A stretch of 13,110 bases of DNA from Actinomycetes bacterium (GTDB lineage Bacteria > Actinomycetota > Acidimicrobiia > Acidimicrobiales > RAAP-2): contig JAKAZC010000038.1 in assembly GCA_021826655.1 (NCBI GenBank), positions 1 through 13,110 on the forward strand, written 5' to 3'. This document shows, one piece after another, positions 7,093-13,110 of this stretch (position 1 is the stretch's first letter; every line of letters starts with the position of its first letter). A program made the translations under genes and the position numbers. Under the pieces are notes generated by a model that searched no databases, had not been told where the DNA came from, and worked only from the letters and a program-made list of their open reading frames with translations.

Positions 7093-7120
7093 GGACCAGG
7101 GGCTCACGGGCCCCTGGTCC
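7093..7120. terminator. Bidirectional hairpin terminator between convergent genes
   Basis: GGACCAGGGGC (7093-7103), a 6-base loop, then GCCCCTGGTCC (7110-7120) form a perfect 11-bp stem. It lies 15 bp after the stop of the fused CoA-transferase gene and 21 bp beyond the stop of the opposing small gene. It lacks a T tract, which is common for actinobacterial terminators. Being symmetric, it can serve both strands. Confidence 0.7.
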
Positions 7121-7141
7121 TCGGTGCTCAGGGCCAGGTGG

Positions 7142-7441
7142 TCAGTCCGACGAGGGGAGCTGCTTCACGCCCTTCAGGGCCAGGGGGCGCCCGTCGACCG
7201 CGAGGGTGCCGCTCCCCGCCTTGGTGCACAGCAGCTCGAGACCGAGCTCCTCGTCGGCATAGCGCTTCCCGAGCTGGGCACCCTCGCCCTCGTGTCCCCC
7301 TTCGGTCCCCGCGGCGGCGATGTCGCCGAGAAGCTCCCCCGAGCAGGTGAGCTTCACCTCAACGGAGGGAGCGCCGACCACGATGACCTGGGTGGTGCAG
7401 GTCGGGCACCCCAATCGAGTTCCAGCCTTCAGCGAGGTCAC
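7142..7441 (-). CDS. Small four-cysteine (zinc-ribbon-like) protein of unknown function
   Basis: A 99-residue soluble protein with no assigned function. It has four cysteines: Cys12 and Cys15 in GCPTC, Cys33 in LTCSG and Cys72 in LCTKAGSG. The CxxC plus two spaced cysteines suggest a zinc- or iron-binding knuckle, although the spacing is longer than in a standard rubredoxin. The middle is Gly/Glu-rich and likely flexible. The C-terminal half, with LGKRYADEELGLELLCTKAG and AVDGRPLALK, looks like a conserved core. The start is a GTG supported by AAAGGAG 4 bases upstream. It lies 183 bp downstream of the SDR gene, possibly with its own promoter, and ends at the shared hairpin. A metal-carrying or regulatory accessory of CoA or redox enzymes is possible but not shown. 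Confidence 0.8.
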   Translation of the reverse strand: MTSLKAGTRLGCPTCTTQVIVVGAPSVEVKLTCSGELLGDIAAAGTEGGHEGEGAQLGKRYADEELGLELLCTKAGSGTLAVDGRPLALKGVKQLPSSD

Positions 7442-7624
7442 CCTGCTCCTTTCGTCGTCATCTTCCCGGCACGTCCCTCAGGGTGTCACCACGACCGCGG
7501 GGGCCGGAGAGCCGTCACAGATCCTACCAATCGCCGGCCGGCCGGCCGAACACGTCCCGGGGCCGACCGGGCACCGCTGCCCGAGCCCGCCCGCGAGCTG
7601 CGCCAGTGCCGCTCCATCCCGGGG
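7442..7624. promoter_or_regulatory. Intergenic region with possible minus-strand promoter (TAGGAT)
   Basis: No gene is seen here. On the minus strand a TAGGAT hexamer (7526-7521) fits an actinobacterial -10, about 80 bases before the small Cys4 gene. Just upstream is a (GGCC)-type palindromic run at 7533-7548, which would occupy the -35/spacer area. No good -35 is visible. The Cys4 gene has AAAGGAG as its ribosome binding site. Confidence 0.3.
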
Positions 7625-8479
7625 CTACACGCTCATCCCGGAGTGGAGCTGCCAACCACCTCCGGGCGAGCGGATCCAGCCGCTCGATGCCCGTGCTCCC
7701 CCGTCCACCGGGATGTCCACTCCCGTCACGTAGTCGGCCAGCTTCGAGCAGAGGAAGACCACGACGCTCCCGCACTCCTCCACCACGCCCTCGCGGCCGA
7801 GGGGCACGTAGCGCGAGATGCCCTCCTCGTCCGCCGGGAGCCGGGGCGGCAGGACGTCGGGGATGGGACCCGTCCGCAGCCCGTGGTTCCCCGGCGTGGC
7901 CGTCTGGTCCGGTGAGATGCAGTTGACCCTGACCGCGTGCTCCGCGAGCTCGACCGCCATCGTCTTGGTGAAGCTGATCATCCCCGCCTTGCAGGCCGCG
8001 TACACGGCGAAGGTCGGGGCGGCCCGCGAACCTTCGATGCTCGACACGTTCACGATCGACCCACCCCGTCCGCCCCGGATCATGAGCGGCGCCGCCGCGG
8101 ACGTCGCGGCCAGCATGCTGACGAGGTTGATGTCGATGTGACGCCGCCAGCTCCTCTCGCTCTGGTCGAGGAACCGCCTCGCGTTCACGCCACCGGCGTT
8201 GTTGACCAGGATGTCGAGGCGCCCGAACCGTTCGTCCGCCGCGGCGACGGCGGCGCGCACCTGCTCGGTGTCCATGACGTCGGCGGCCACGGCCAGCGCC
8301 TCGCGCCCCTCGGCACGGACCAGCTCGGCGGTGCGCCCGGCCCGCTCCCCGTCGATGTCGACCACCGTGACGTCCGCCCCTGCCCGCGAGAGCTCGATCG
8401 AGATACCCCGACCGATGCCGCCGCCGCCGCCGGTCACGACGGCGGCCTGCCCGGTGAGCAGGAGATCCGAGGAGTCCAT
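7625..8479 (-). CDS. Short-chain dehydrogenase/reductase (SDR)
   Basis: A 284-residue classical SDR. Motifs are TGGGGGIG (16-23), Asp41 after beta-2 (VVDID), which favours NAD(H), NNAG (93-96), and the catalytic Ser147, Tyr160 and Lys164 (YAACK). The C-terminal VTGVDIPVDGG is typical, and it is followed by an unusual ~20-residue Gly/Trp/Ser tail. ATG 8479 is chosen because GGAG lies 7 bases upstream; an ATG seven codons earlier at 8500 has no ribosome binding site. It follows the luciferase-like monooxygenase gene by 86 bp on the same strand, so it may oxidise a hydroxylated product of that enzyme (inference). It is distinct from the other two SDRs in this window and not an evident recent duplicate. 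Substrate unknown. Confidence 0.92.
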   Translation of the reverse strand: MDSSDLLLTGQAAVVTGGGGGIGRGISIELSRAGADVTVVDIDGERAGRTAELVRAEGREALAVAADVMDTEQVRAAVAAADERFGRLDILVNNAGGVNARRFLDQSERSWRRHIDINLVSMLAATSAAAPLMIRGGRGGSIVNVSSIEGSRAAPTFAVYAACKAGMISFTKTMAVELAEHAVRVNCISPDQTATPGNHGLRTGPIPDVLPPRLPADEEGISRYVPLGREGVVEECGSVVVFLCSKLADYVTGVDIPVDGGARASSGWIRSPGGGWQLHSGMSV

Positions 8480-8565
8480 TTCGACGCTCCGTTCGTTCAT
8501 GCCGCGGTGAGCGCGGGCGGGGCTCCGATCCCGCCGGGCAGGTTACCGGCCCCGTCACTCGCCCT

Positions 8566-9408
8566 TCAGCCGAGCTTGGCCAGCACGTCCTCCCCGTAGC
8601 GGCGGATGCCGTCGAGCGCCTCGCGTGAGCTCGCGAACGGGACGACGATCACCCTGCCGACCCCGGCCCGGCCGTACGCCTCGAGATCGGCGAGCGTCTG
8701 CGCGCTGCCCGCCACCGTCACCTCGAAGGGGCCCTCGCGCCCGACGCGGCGCCGGAGCTCCGCCACGTGCTCGATCCCCCCCGGCAGCTCGCTCAGCGAG
8801 TGGTTCATGGGGAGCCAGCCGTCGCCGAGGCGGGCGGCACGGCTCATCGCGGCGGGCGAGTCGCCTCCGACCAGAATGGGCGGTGGGCCGTTCACGGGCT
8901 TGGGCTCGAACCCGACCGGCTGGAAGTCGAAGAACTCACCGTGGTGCTCGATCACGTCCTCGGTCCACAGCCGCCGGCAGACGGTGATCGCCTCGTCGAC
9001 CCTGCGACCGCGGGTCGAGAAGTCGAGGCCGACGGCGTCCCATTCCTCCTTCAGCCAGCTCGCGCCGATGCCCAGCTCCACCCGCCCCCCCGAGATCATG
9101 CTGAGGGTGGCCACCGAGCGCGCCGTCACGAACGGGTGGCGCAGGCCGATGTTGTAGACGTTGGTGGCCAGCCGGATGGACGTGGTGGCGCCGGCCACGA
9201 GGGCAAGGGCGACGAAGACGTCGTACGCAGGGACCCGGGCGTTGACCGGAGGCTCGTCGTGCCCGGTGTGCGGGCTCCCCGACATCGCGACGGGGAAGAC
9301 CAGGTGCTCGGGCAACCAGACCGATTCGAAGCCCGCCTCCTCCGCGGCCTTCGCCGCGTCGACCCAGAATTTCGGGTTCACCGCGGACAGCATCAAGCCC
9401 ACTTTCAT
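8566..9408 (-). CDS. Luciferase-like monooxygenase (LLM), probable F420-dependent oxidoreductase
   Basis: A 280-residue TIM-barrel protein of the luciferase-like monooxygenase family, in the branch of actinobacterial F420-dependent enzymes typified by mycobacterial Rv2161c-like proteins. Visible features are the N-terminal MKVGLMLS beta strand, WLPEHL (31-36), the LGIGASWLKEEW segment (112-123) followed by the RGRRVDEA helix start, and PILVGGDSPAA (177-187) near the cofactor phosphate site. It probably oxidises or reduces a small organic substrate with reduced F420, or FMN. ATG 9408 is chosen because GGGGAG lies 7 bases upstream; a GTG at 9432 would sit on top of that site. It lies directly downstream of the ferredoxin gene with an 18-bp palindrome in the 79-bp gap, so the two may be co-expressed. 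Confidence 0.9.
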   Translation of the reverse strand: MKVGLMLSAVNPKFWVDAAKAAEEAGFESVWLPEHLVFPVAMSGSPHTGHDEPPVNARVPAYDVFVALALVAGATTSIRLATNVYNIGLRHPFVTARSVATLSMISGGRVELGIGASWLKEEWDAVGLDFSTRGRRVDEAITVCRRLWTEDVIEHHGEFFDFQPVGFEPKPVNGPPPILVGGDSPAAMSRAARLGDGWLPMNHSLSELPGGIEHVAELRRRVGREGPFEVTVAGSAQTLADLEAYGRAGVGRVIVVPFASSREALDGIRRYGEDVLAKLG

Positions 9409-9442
9409 CGTCGGTCTCCCCTCCCGGAGCACGTCGGCGGAA

Positions 9443-9460
9443 CGGGCCCGGCCGGGCCCG
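9443..9460. other. 18-bp perfect palindrome between ferredoxin and LLM genes
   Basis: CGGGCCCGGCCGGGCCCG equals its own reverse complement. It lies 27 bp after the ferredoxin stop and 34 bp before the LLM start. It could be an attenuator hairpin, a processing or stabilising structure that sets the ferredoxin/LLM ratio, or a dimer-protein site. Function is not shown. Confidence 0.45.
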
Positions 9461-9487
9461 GGTCCGCCATGATCCGATCCTTACGAT

Positions 9488-9679
9488 TCAGCCCTGCACC
9501 GAGATCGCCCGCTCCGGGCAATTCTCCACGCCGATCATCGCCTGGGCGCGCAGCTCCTCGGGTGTCTCGGCAGCCCTGACGAAGCCGTTCCCGTTCTCGT
9601 CCGAGTCGAAGACGTCCGGAGCCATCGTGTAGCACCGGCCGTGGCCGGAGCACCGTTCGGTATCGATCGTGATCTTCAA
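9488..9679 (-). CDS. Single-cluster [3Fe-4S] ferredoxin of the P450 redox-partner type
   Basis: A 63-residue ferredoxin with the pattern Cys10-SGHGR-Cys16 ... Cys54-Pro. His13 stands where a fourth cysteine would be in a 4Fe-4S protein, so a [3Fe-4S] cluster is expected. This type passes single electrons, usually to cytochrome P450s, in the cytoplasm. The APDVF segment and CPERAI ending are typical of the family. The start is a TTG at 9679, preceded by GAGGGG at 7 bases; the open frame continues upstream but that part is low-complexity and not ferredoxin-like. No P450 lies in the window. The nearest redox enzyme is the downstream luciferase-like monooxygenase, which is not a usual partner. 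A P450 elsewhere in the genome is the likely one. Confidence 0.9.
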   Translation of the reverse strand: MKITIDTERCSGHGRCYTMAPDVFDSDENGNGFVRAAETPEELRAQAMIGVENCPERAISVQG

Positions 9680-9807
9680 TTGGGTACCCCTCGACGCTCG
9701 GACGATTCCGGCCCATGCTACGCGCGTCGGTCGCAGGCGGGGCGACCCGGCAGCGGATCGGCTAAGAAACCGGGCCTCACGTCGAACGAGCGATCGGAGG
9801 GGCTCCC
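9680..9807. promoter_or_regulatory. Divergent intergenic region between ferredoxin and epoxide hydrolase genes
   Basis: This 128-bp gap must carry promoters for both genes. A TAGCAT hexamer on the minus strand (9720-9715), 36 bases before the ferredoxin TTG, fits a TAnnnT -10. No clear -10 or -35 is evident for the plus-strand gene, whose ribosome binding site GGAGGGG is at 9796-9802. The elements are weak guesses. Confidence 0.3.
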
Positions 9808-10962
9808 GTGCCCGCAAGCGAGCCAATCGTGCCGTTTCTCAGCGCCGTGCCCGAGCAGGAGGTCGCCGAGCTCAGGGACCGGGTCGCGTCGGCCCGGTTC
9901 CCCAACCAGCTCGCGGGGGCCGGCTGGGAATACGGCACCGAGCTCGGGTGCCTGGCCCGCCTCGCCGAGTACTGGCGGGACGAGTACGACTGGGCGATCC
10001 ACGAGGCGCGGATCAACCGACTGCAGCAGTTCACGACGACCGTCGACGGCCAGCTCCTCCACTTCGTGCACCATCGGTCCGGGCGCCCGGGGGCGTTCCC
10101 GATCGTGCTGCTGCACGGATGGCCGGGATCGATCGTCGAATTCCTCGACCTGGCCGCCCTGCTGGTCGATCCGCCACCGGACCGAGGGGCCGGGACGGAG
10201 CCCTTCGACCTGGTGATCCCCAGCCTCCCCGGGTTCGGGTTCTCGGGCCCGACGCTCCGACCCGGCTGGCACCCCCGCCGCATCGCCTCGGCCCTCGTCG
10301 ACTTGATGGCTCGGCTCGGCTACGACCGCTACGGCGTGCAGGGGGGCGACTGGGGGTCCATCGTGGCCGCCAACATGGCCGACCTCGACCCCGACCACGT
10401 GGCCGGCCTGCACGTCAACTTCCTCAGCCTCCCCAGACCCCGGGACGAGACCGGCGACCCCACCCCCGAGGAGGCCGCCCGGCAGGCGGCGACGGCCCGC
10501 TGGCAGGCGACCGAGTCGGGGTACTCGGCCATTCAGGGGACCAAGCCCCAGACGGTGGGCTACGCGCTCGAGGACTCCCCGGTGGGCCTGTGCGCGTGGA
10601 TCGTCGAGAAGTTCCGCTCCTGGAGCGACTGCGGCGGTGACGTCGAGCGGTCCTTCACCAGGGACCAGCTCCTCACCAACGTGTGCCTCTACTGGTTCAC
10701 CCGCACCGCGGCCTCGTCGGCCCGCATCTACTACGAGATGCGGAACGCGGGGGGCGGGGCCGTCCCGCAGCGGCGCATCGCGGTCCCCACCGGCGTGGCC
10801 AACTACCCGGCGGAGGTGGCGAGAACCCCGAGGCGATGGGCCGAGCGCCGTTACAACATCACGTGGTGGAAGGACATGCCCACGGGTGGCCACTTCGCCG
10901 CGATGGAGGTCCCGGAGCTGTTCACGGCCGACGTGGCGGGCTTCTTCGCCACCGTCCGCTGA
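9808..10962 (+). CDS. Epoxide hydrolase (alpha/beta-hydrolase with EHN N-terminal domain)
   Basis: A 384-residue soluble alpha/beta-hydrolase of the microsomal-type epoxide hydrolase group, which adds water to an epoxide to give a vicinal diol. The N-terminal EHN segment (about 1-90, with LRDRVASARFP) precedes the hydrolase fold. HGWPGS (103-108) gives the oxyanion hole, GGDWGS contains the nucleophile Asp181, YYEM near 308-311 supplies a lid tyrosine candidate, and GGHFAAME holds the catalytic His362. Glu336 in YPAEV is the probable charge-relay residue. Length is normal for the family. The start is a GTG with GGAGGGG 5 bases upstream. It opens the right plus-strand block, divergent from the ferredoxin. 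An epoxide made by a monooxygenase would be a natural substrate (inference). Confidence 0.93.
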   Translation: MPASEPIVPFLSAVPEQEVAELRDRVASARFPNQLAGAGWEYGTELGCLARLAEYWRDEYDWAIHEARINRLQQFTTTVDGQLLHFVHHRSGRPGAFPIVLLHGWPGSIVEFLDLAALLVDPPPDRGAGTEPFDLVIPSLPGFGFSGPTLRPGWHPRRIASALVDLMARLGYDRYGVQGGDWGSIVAANMADLDPDHVAGLHVNFLSLPRPRDETGDPTPEEAARQAATARWQATESGYSAIQGTKPQTVGYALEDSPVGLCAWIVEKFRSWSDCGGDVERSFTRDQLLTNVCLYWFTRTAASSARIYYEMRNAGGGAVPQRRIAVPTGVANYPAEVARTPRRWAERRYNITWWKDMPTGGHFAAMEVPELFTADVAGFFATVR

Positions 10963-10991
10963 GCGTCCGGCCGGGCTCCCCCGCCGCGCCC

Positions 10992-11008
10992 GTGGCCCCT
11001 TTGGCCAC
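10992..11008. terminator. Short hairpin after epoxide hydrolase (weak terminator candidate)
   Basis: GTGGCC, a 5-base loop CCTTT, then GGCCAC form a perfect 6-bp stem 29 bp after the stop codon. It has no T tract. The 230-bp gap that follows supports a transcription break here. Confidence 0.3.
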
Positions 11009-11192
11009 CGCACCGCCTCGATCGGTAGGATGAGCGGGCGCCGGGCACGCCGGTTCGGCCACCGGGCGGGTGGCAGCAGTACCGGGGTGCCGTGGGCCGC
11101 TTCCGCCAGGCGATGATTCGCCCGCGGCAGCGCCCTGAGGCCGCCGTCGCCAACAGCGGCGGCAAGATCGCGGACAGAGGAGACAGGCAAGC
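11001..11192 (+). promoter_or_regulatory. Probable promoter and leader of the SDR-thioesterase pair
   Basis: A TAGGAT hexamer at 11026-11031 fits an actinobacterial -10. A TTGGCC at 11001-11006, 19 bp upstream, is a poor -35. This would give a leader of about 150 bases. A 7-bp inverted repeat GCCGCCG / CGGCGGC (11140-11163) lies just before the GAGGAG ribosome binding site and could influence translation. No gene is seen in the gap. Confidence 0.3.
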
Positions 11193-12101
11193 ATGGACAC
11201 GCTCGAGGACCGGGTGGCGATCATCACCGGAGCCGGAAGGGGCATCGGCAGGGAGCACGCCCTGCTGTTCGCCGCCGAGGGGGCCAAGGTCGTGGTCAAC
11301 GACCTCGGGGGCGCTCCCGACGGCAGCGGCTCGGACGCCACCCCCGCCCAGCAGGTGGCCGACGAGATCAACGCGGCGGGCGGCCAGGCGGTCGCCAACG
11401 CCGACGACATCTCGACGTGGGAGGGTGCCGAGCGCCTGGTGAGCCAGGCGGTCGGCACCTTCGGCGATCTGCACGTCCTCGTCAACAACGCCGGCATCCT
11501 CCGAGACCGCATGCTCGTCAACATGTCGGTCGACGAGTGGGACGCCATCATGAAGGTGCATCTTCGTGGGCACTTCTGCCCGACCCGGATCGCAGCGGGC
11601 TACTGGCGTGACCAGTCCAAGGCGGGGAAGACCCTGCCGCGGGCCGTCGTCAACACCTCGTCGACGTCGGGCCTGTTCGGCAACGTCGGCCAGACCAACT
11701 ACGGGACGGCGAAGACCGGCCTCGCGACGTTCTCGATCATCGCCAACTCCGAGCTGTCCCGCTACGGGGTGCGGGTGAACGCCATCGCGCCGGCGGCGGC
11801 GACCCGGCTGACCAACATGGCAGGGGCGGAGCCGGGGGACGATACCGGGTGGAGCCCGATGGACCACGCCAACATCTCGCCGTTCGTGGCCTACCTGGCC
11901 ACCGCCGACTGCCCGATCAACGGTCGTGTCTTCCTCGTTCAGGGCGGCGAGGTCCACCTCTTCCAGCCCTTCGCCATCGTGGACAAGATAGAGAAGGACG
12001 GGAAGTGGACCGTCGAGGAGCTCCAGAAGGAGGCTCCCCGGCTGCAGGACGTCGAGTTCCACCTGAACAACCCCTACGCCGGGCTGCTGGGTGGCTCCTG
12101 A
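11193..12101 (+). CDS. HSD17B4-like short-chain dehydrogenase (3-hydroxyacyl-CoA / hydroxysteroid dehydrogenase type)
   Basis: A 302-residue SDR resembling the dehydrogenase domain of peroxisomal multifunctional enzyme type 2 (HSD17B4) and its mycobacterial homologues, which oxidise 3-hydroxyacyl-CoA or 17-hydroxysteroid substrates. Features are TGAGRGIG (12-19), the VVVNDLGG motif with Asp37 (NAD preference) and the following DGSGSD insertion typical of this branch, NNAG (98-101), and catalytic Ser157, Tyr170 and Lys174 in the NTSS / GNVGQTNYGTAK context. The C-terminal ~50 residues extend beyond a minimal SDR, as in this subgroup. GAGGAG lies about 10 bases before the ATG. The stop is only 9 bp before the thioesterase start, so the two are almost certainly one transcript and likely act on CoA thioesters in sequence. 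Confidence 0.92.
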   Translation: MDTLEDRVAIITGAGRGIGREHALLFAAEGAKVVVNDLGGAPDGSGSDATPAQQVADEINAAGGQAVANADDISTWEGAERLVSQAVGTFGDLHVLVNNAGILRDRMLVNMSVDEWDAIMKVHLRGHFCPTRIAAGYWRDQSKAGKTLPRAVVNTSSTSGLFGNVGQTNYGTAKTGLATFSIIANSELSRYGVRVNAIAPAAATRLTNMAGAEPGDDTGWSPMDHANISPFVAYLATADCPINGRVFLVQGGEVHLFQPFAIVDKIEKDGKWTVEELQKEAPRLQDVEFHLNNPYAGLLGGS

Positions 12102-12110
12102 GTCCCGCCG

Positions 12111-12944
12111 ATGACCGGCGGTGAGCAGCACGCGCTCCCTCCGGTCGACGTGCTCGACATCGCCAAGGTCTCCGACGACCGGTTCGAGGTCGCGCCGACG
12201 CGCTACGAGGGCCGCCGCAACCTGTTCGGTGGCCAGGTCGCGGCGCAGGCGCTCCGGGCCGCCGAGCTGACGGTCGACGAGGACCGGTCGGCCCACGCCC
12301 TCCACGCCACCTTCGTCCGGTCCGGCCGGATGGACGTGCCGGTGACCCTCCGGGTCGGCCGTGTGAGAGACGGGCGGTCGTTCAGCAGCAGGCAGGTCGA
12401 CGCCGTTCAGGAGGGCAGGATGATCCTGCAGATGCTGGCGTCGTTCCACGTGCCAGAGGACGGCGAGCGCGCGGGACAGCCCAAGCCCGATGCCCCCGAA
12501 CCCGAGAGCCTCCCTCCGGGCGCCGCCGACCGCCACCCCGACTACCCCATCGTCGCGCGGATGATCCCCCTCGGACCAACCCCGCGGTCCGGGCCGATGG
12601 AGCCGGCAATGCGGTTCTGGGCACGATCGGACCGGGCCTGGCCCGGGGACGACCAGGCCAGCGCGCCCTATCTCGCGTACCTGTCCGACTTCCACATGGG
12701 GTCGGCGGTCCTTCACGACCCGCTGGGCCCGTTCCCCCGCGGCATGTCCATGGCGAGCCTCGACCACTCCCTGTGGTTCCACGACCGCGTGTCGCCCAAC
12801 GAGTGGCTGCTCTTCGACGTGCGCAGGGTGTCCCTCGGCGGCAACCGTGGGCTGGCCCTCGCCACGGTGCACTCGCGCGATGGCCGGCACGTCGCCACGG
12901 TGGCCCAGGAGCTTCTCGCCAGACCGGCCCGCCCGGCTCCCTGA
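12111..12944 (+). CDS. Acyl-CoA thioesterase II (TesB-like, double hotdog)
   Basis: A 277-residue TesB-type acyl-CoA thioesterase, which hydrolyses acyl-CoA to the free acid and CoA in the cytoplasm. Two hotdog halves are visible: GRRNLFGGQVAAQAL (about 34-48) opens the first, and ASLDHSLWFH (215-224) lies in the second. The catalytic triad of the family matches Asp218, Ser241 (Thr or Ser in homologues) and Gln266 in VAQE. GNRGLA and DGRHVATVAQE follow the usual C-terminal pattern. The length is slightly short of E. coli TesB, which is normal for actinobacterial members. No strong ribosome binding site is seen before the ATG, so translation is probably coupled to the SDR ending 9 bp upstream. 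It could release CoA from dead-end or end-product thioesters. Confidence 0.92.
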   Translation: MTGGEQHALPPVDVLDIAKVSDDRFEVAPTRYEGRRNLFGGQVAAQALRAAELTVDEDRSAHALHATFVRSGRMDVPVTLRVGRVRDGRSFSSRQVDAVQEGRMILQMLASFHVPEDGERAGQPKPDAPEPESLPPGAADRHPDYPIVARMIPLGPTPRSGPMEPAMRFWARSDRAWPGDDQASAPYLAYLSDFHMGSAVLHDPLGPFPRGMSMASLDHSLWFHDRVSPNEWLLFDVRRVSLGGNRGLALATVHSRDGRHVATVAQELLARPARPAP

Positions 12945-12945
12945 A

Positions 12946-12999
12946 ACGGGCGGCCGATCCGACGGGCGGCCGATCGGCCGATCAGCCGATCAGCCGATG
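12946..12999. repeat. GCCGATC short tandem/direct repeats at a convergent gene boundary
   Basis: ACGGGCGGCCGATC occurs twice with a 16-bp period (12946-12959 and 12962-12975). The second copy runs into an 8-bp tandem array, (G/A)GCCGAT(C/G), covering 12968-12999 in four units. CGGCCGATCGGCCG (12967-12980) is a perfect 14-bp palindrome inside it. The array covers the gap between the convergent thioesterase and VOC-like genes and includes the latter's last codons. It may serve as a terminator or be a replication-slippage product. Confidence 0.6.
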
Positions 13000-13110
13000 C
13001 GGGGATCCCCGGGAACGGTGCGATCGGTGAACGTGTAGACCGCCCCGAAGGCGTCCGCCGGGTCGAGGGTGAACGATCGCTCCCCGCGGTCCACCACCCC
13101 GATCCCGAGC
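12990..13110 (-). CDS. Probable VOC/glyoxalase-fold protein, C-terminus only (partial)
   Basis: The minus strand from the window edge to a TGA at 12990-12992 reads 39 residues. The piece contains LDPADAFGAVYTF and ends GDPRIG. This resembles the last beta strands of vicinal oxygen chelate proteins (glyoxalase, dioxygenase or methylmalonyl-CoA epimerase-like), where a histidine or acidic residue precedes an AxGxxx strand and a DPR-type tail is common. The rest of the gene and its metal ligands are outside the window, so the assignment is tentative. The final codons fall inside the GCCGATC repeat, so the C-terminal end may vary with repeat number. The gene converges on the thioesterase. Confidence 0.5.
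   Translation of the reverse strand, partial: LGIGVVDRGERSFTLDPADAFGAVYTFTDRTVPGDPRIG

Noticed and set aside
7531..7548. GGCC-rich palindromic run as a specific operator
   Set aside because: It is a simple-sequence run easily produced at this GC content; noted only as part of the intergenic region.
9680..9826. N-terminal extension of the ferredoxin to 112 residues
   Set aside because: The extra part is Arg-rich and overlaps the divergent promoter region; the TTG at 9679 has a well-placed GAGGGG and gives the normal ferredoxin length.
10851..12890. A 679-codon minus-strand open frame opposite the SDR and thioesterase
   Set aside because: The plus strand carries full catalytic motifs of two known families; the minus frame is low-complexity shadow.
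1..13110. CRISPR array, tRNA or rRNA genes, insertion sequence, phage or defence genes
   Set aside because: No regularly spaced repeats, no recognisable RNA gene, no transposase and no defence-family protein were seen on either strand.

Overview
The window is very GC-rich, densely coded DNA with frequent GTG and TTG starts. It carries gene families typical of lipid- and steroid-degrading Actinomycetota: an F420-type luciferase-like monooxygenase, family III CoA-transferases (one a tandem fusion), an HSD17B4-like dehydrogenase, a P450-type 3Fe-4S ferredoxin and a DDHxxEP amidohydrolase fragment. An actinobacterium, possibly of the Acidimicrobiia or a relative of mycobacteria, is the best guess. 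The class is inferred from gene content only.

Left block (1-2995, minus strand, transcribed right to left): a short-chain dehydrogenase (SDR), a DedA membrane protein, a class II aldolase/adducin-like protein and the N-terminal third of an aldehyde dehydrogenase that runs off the window. A ~140-bp divergent promoter region separates them from a plus-strand CaiB/BaiF CoA-transferase (3133-4272). After it comes a 525-bp stretch with no intact gene. This stretch holds the first ~80 codons of a minus-strand amidohydrolase, with its ribosome binding site, cut off abruptly. Next is a 759-residue protein made of two fused CoA-transferase modules (4798-7077), ended by a strong hairpin between convergent genes.

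Middle block (7142-9679, minus strand): a 3Fe-4S ferredoxin, a luciferase-like monooxygenase, a second SDR and a small four-cysteine protein of unknown function. Right block (9808-12944, plus strand): an epoxide hydrolase, an HSD17B4-like SDR and a TesB-type acyl-CoA thioesterase; the last two are only 9 bp apart. The window ends in the C-terminus of a minus-strand gene, probably a VOC/glyoxalase-fold protein.

Taken together this reads as accessory catabolism. CoA activation by transferases, oxidation by monooxygenase and ferredoxin, epoxide opening, several alcohol/ketone dehydrogenations, aldehyde oxidation and thioester hydrolysis would suit a hydrophobic alicyclic, terpenoid or steroid-like substrate, but the substrate cannot be read from the sequence. 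I see no RNA genes, CRISPR array, insertion sequence, phage gene or defence system. The least ordinary points are the loss of the catalytic aspartate in two of the three CoA-transferase modules, the fused transferase, the truncated amidohydrolase and the small Cys4 protein.
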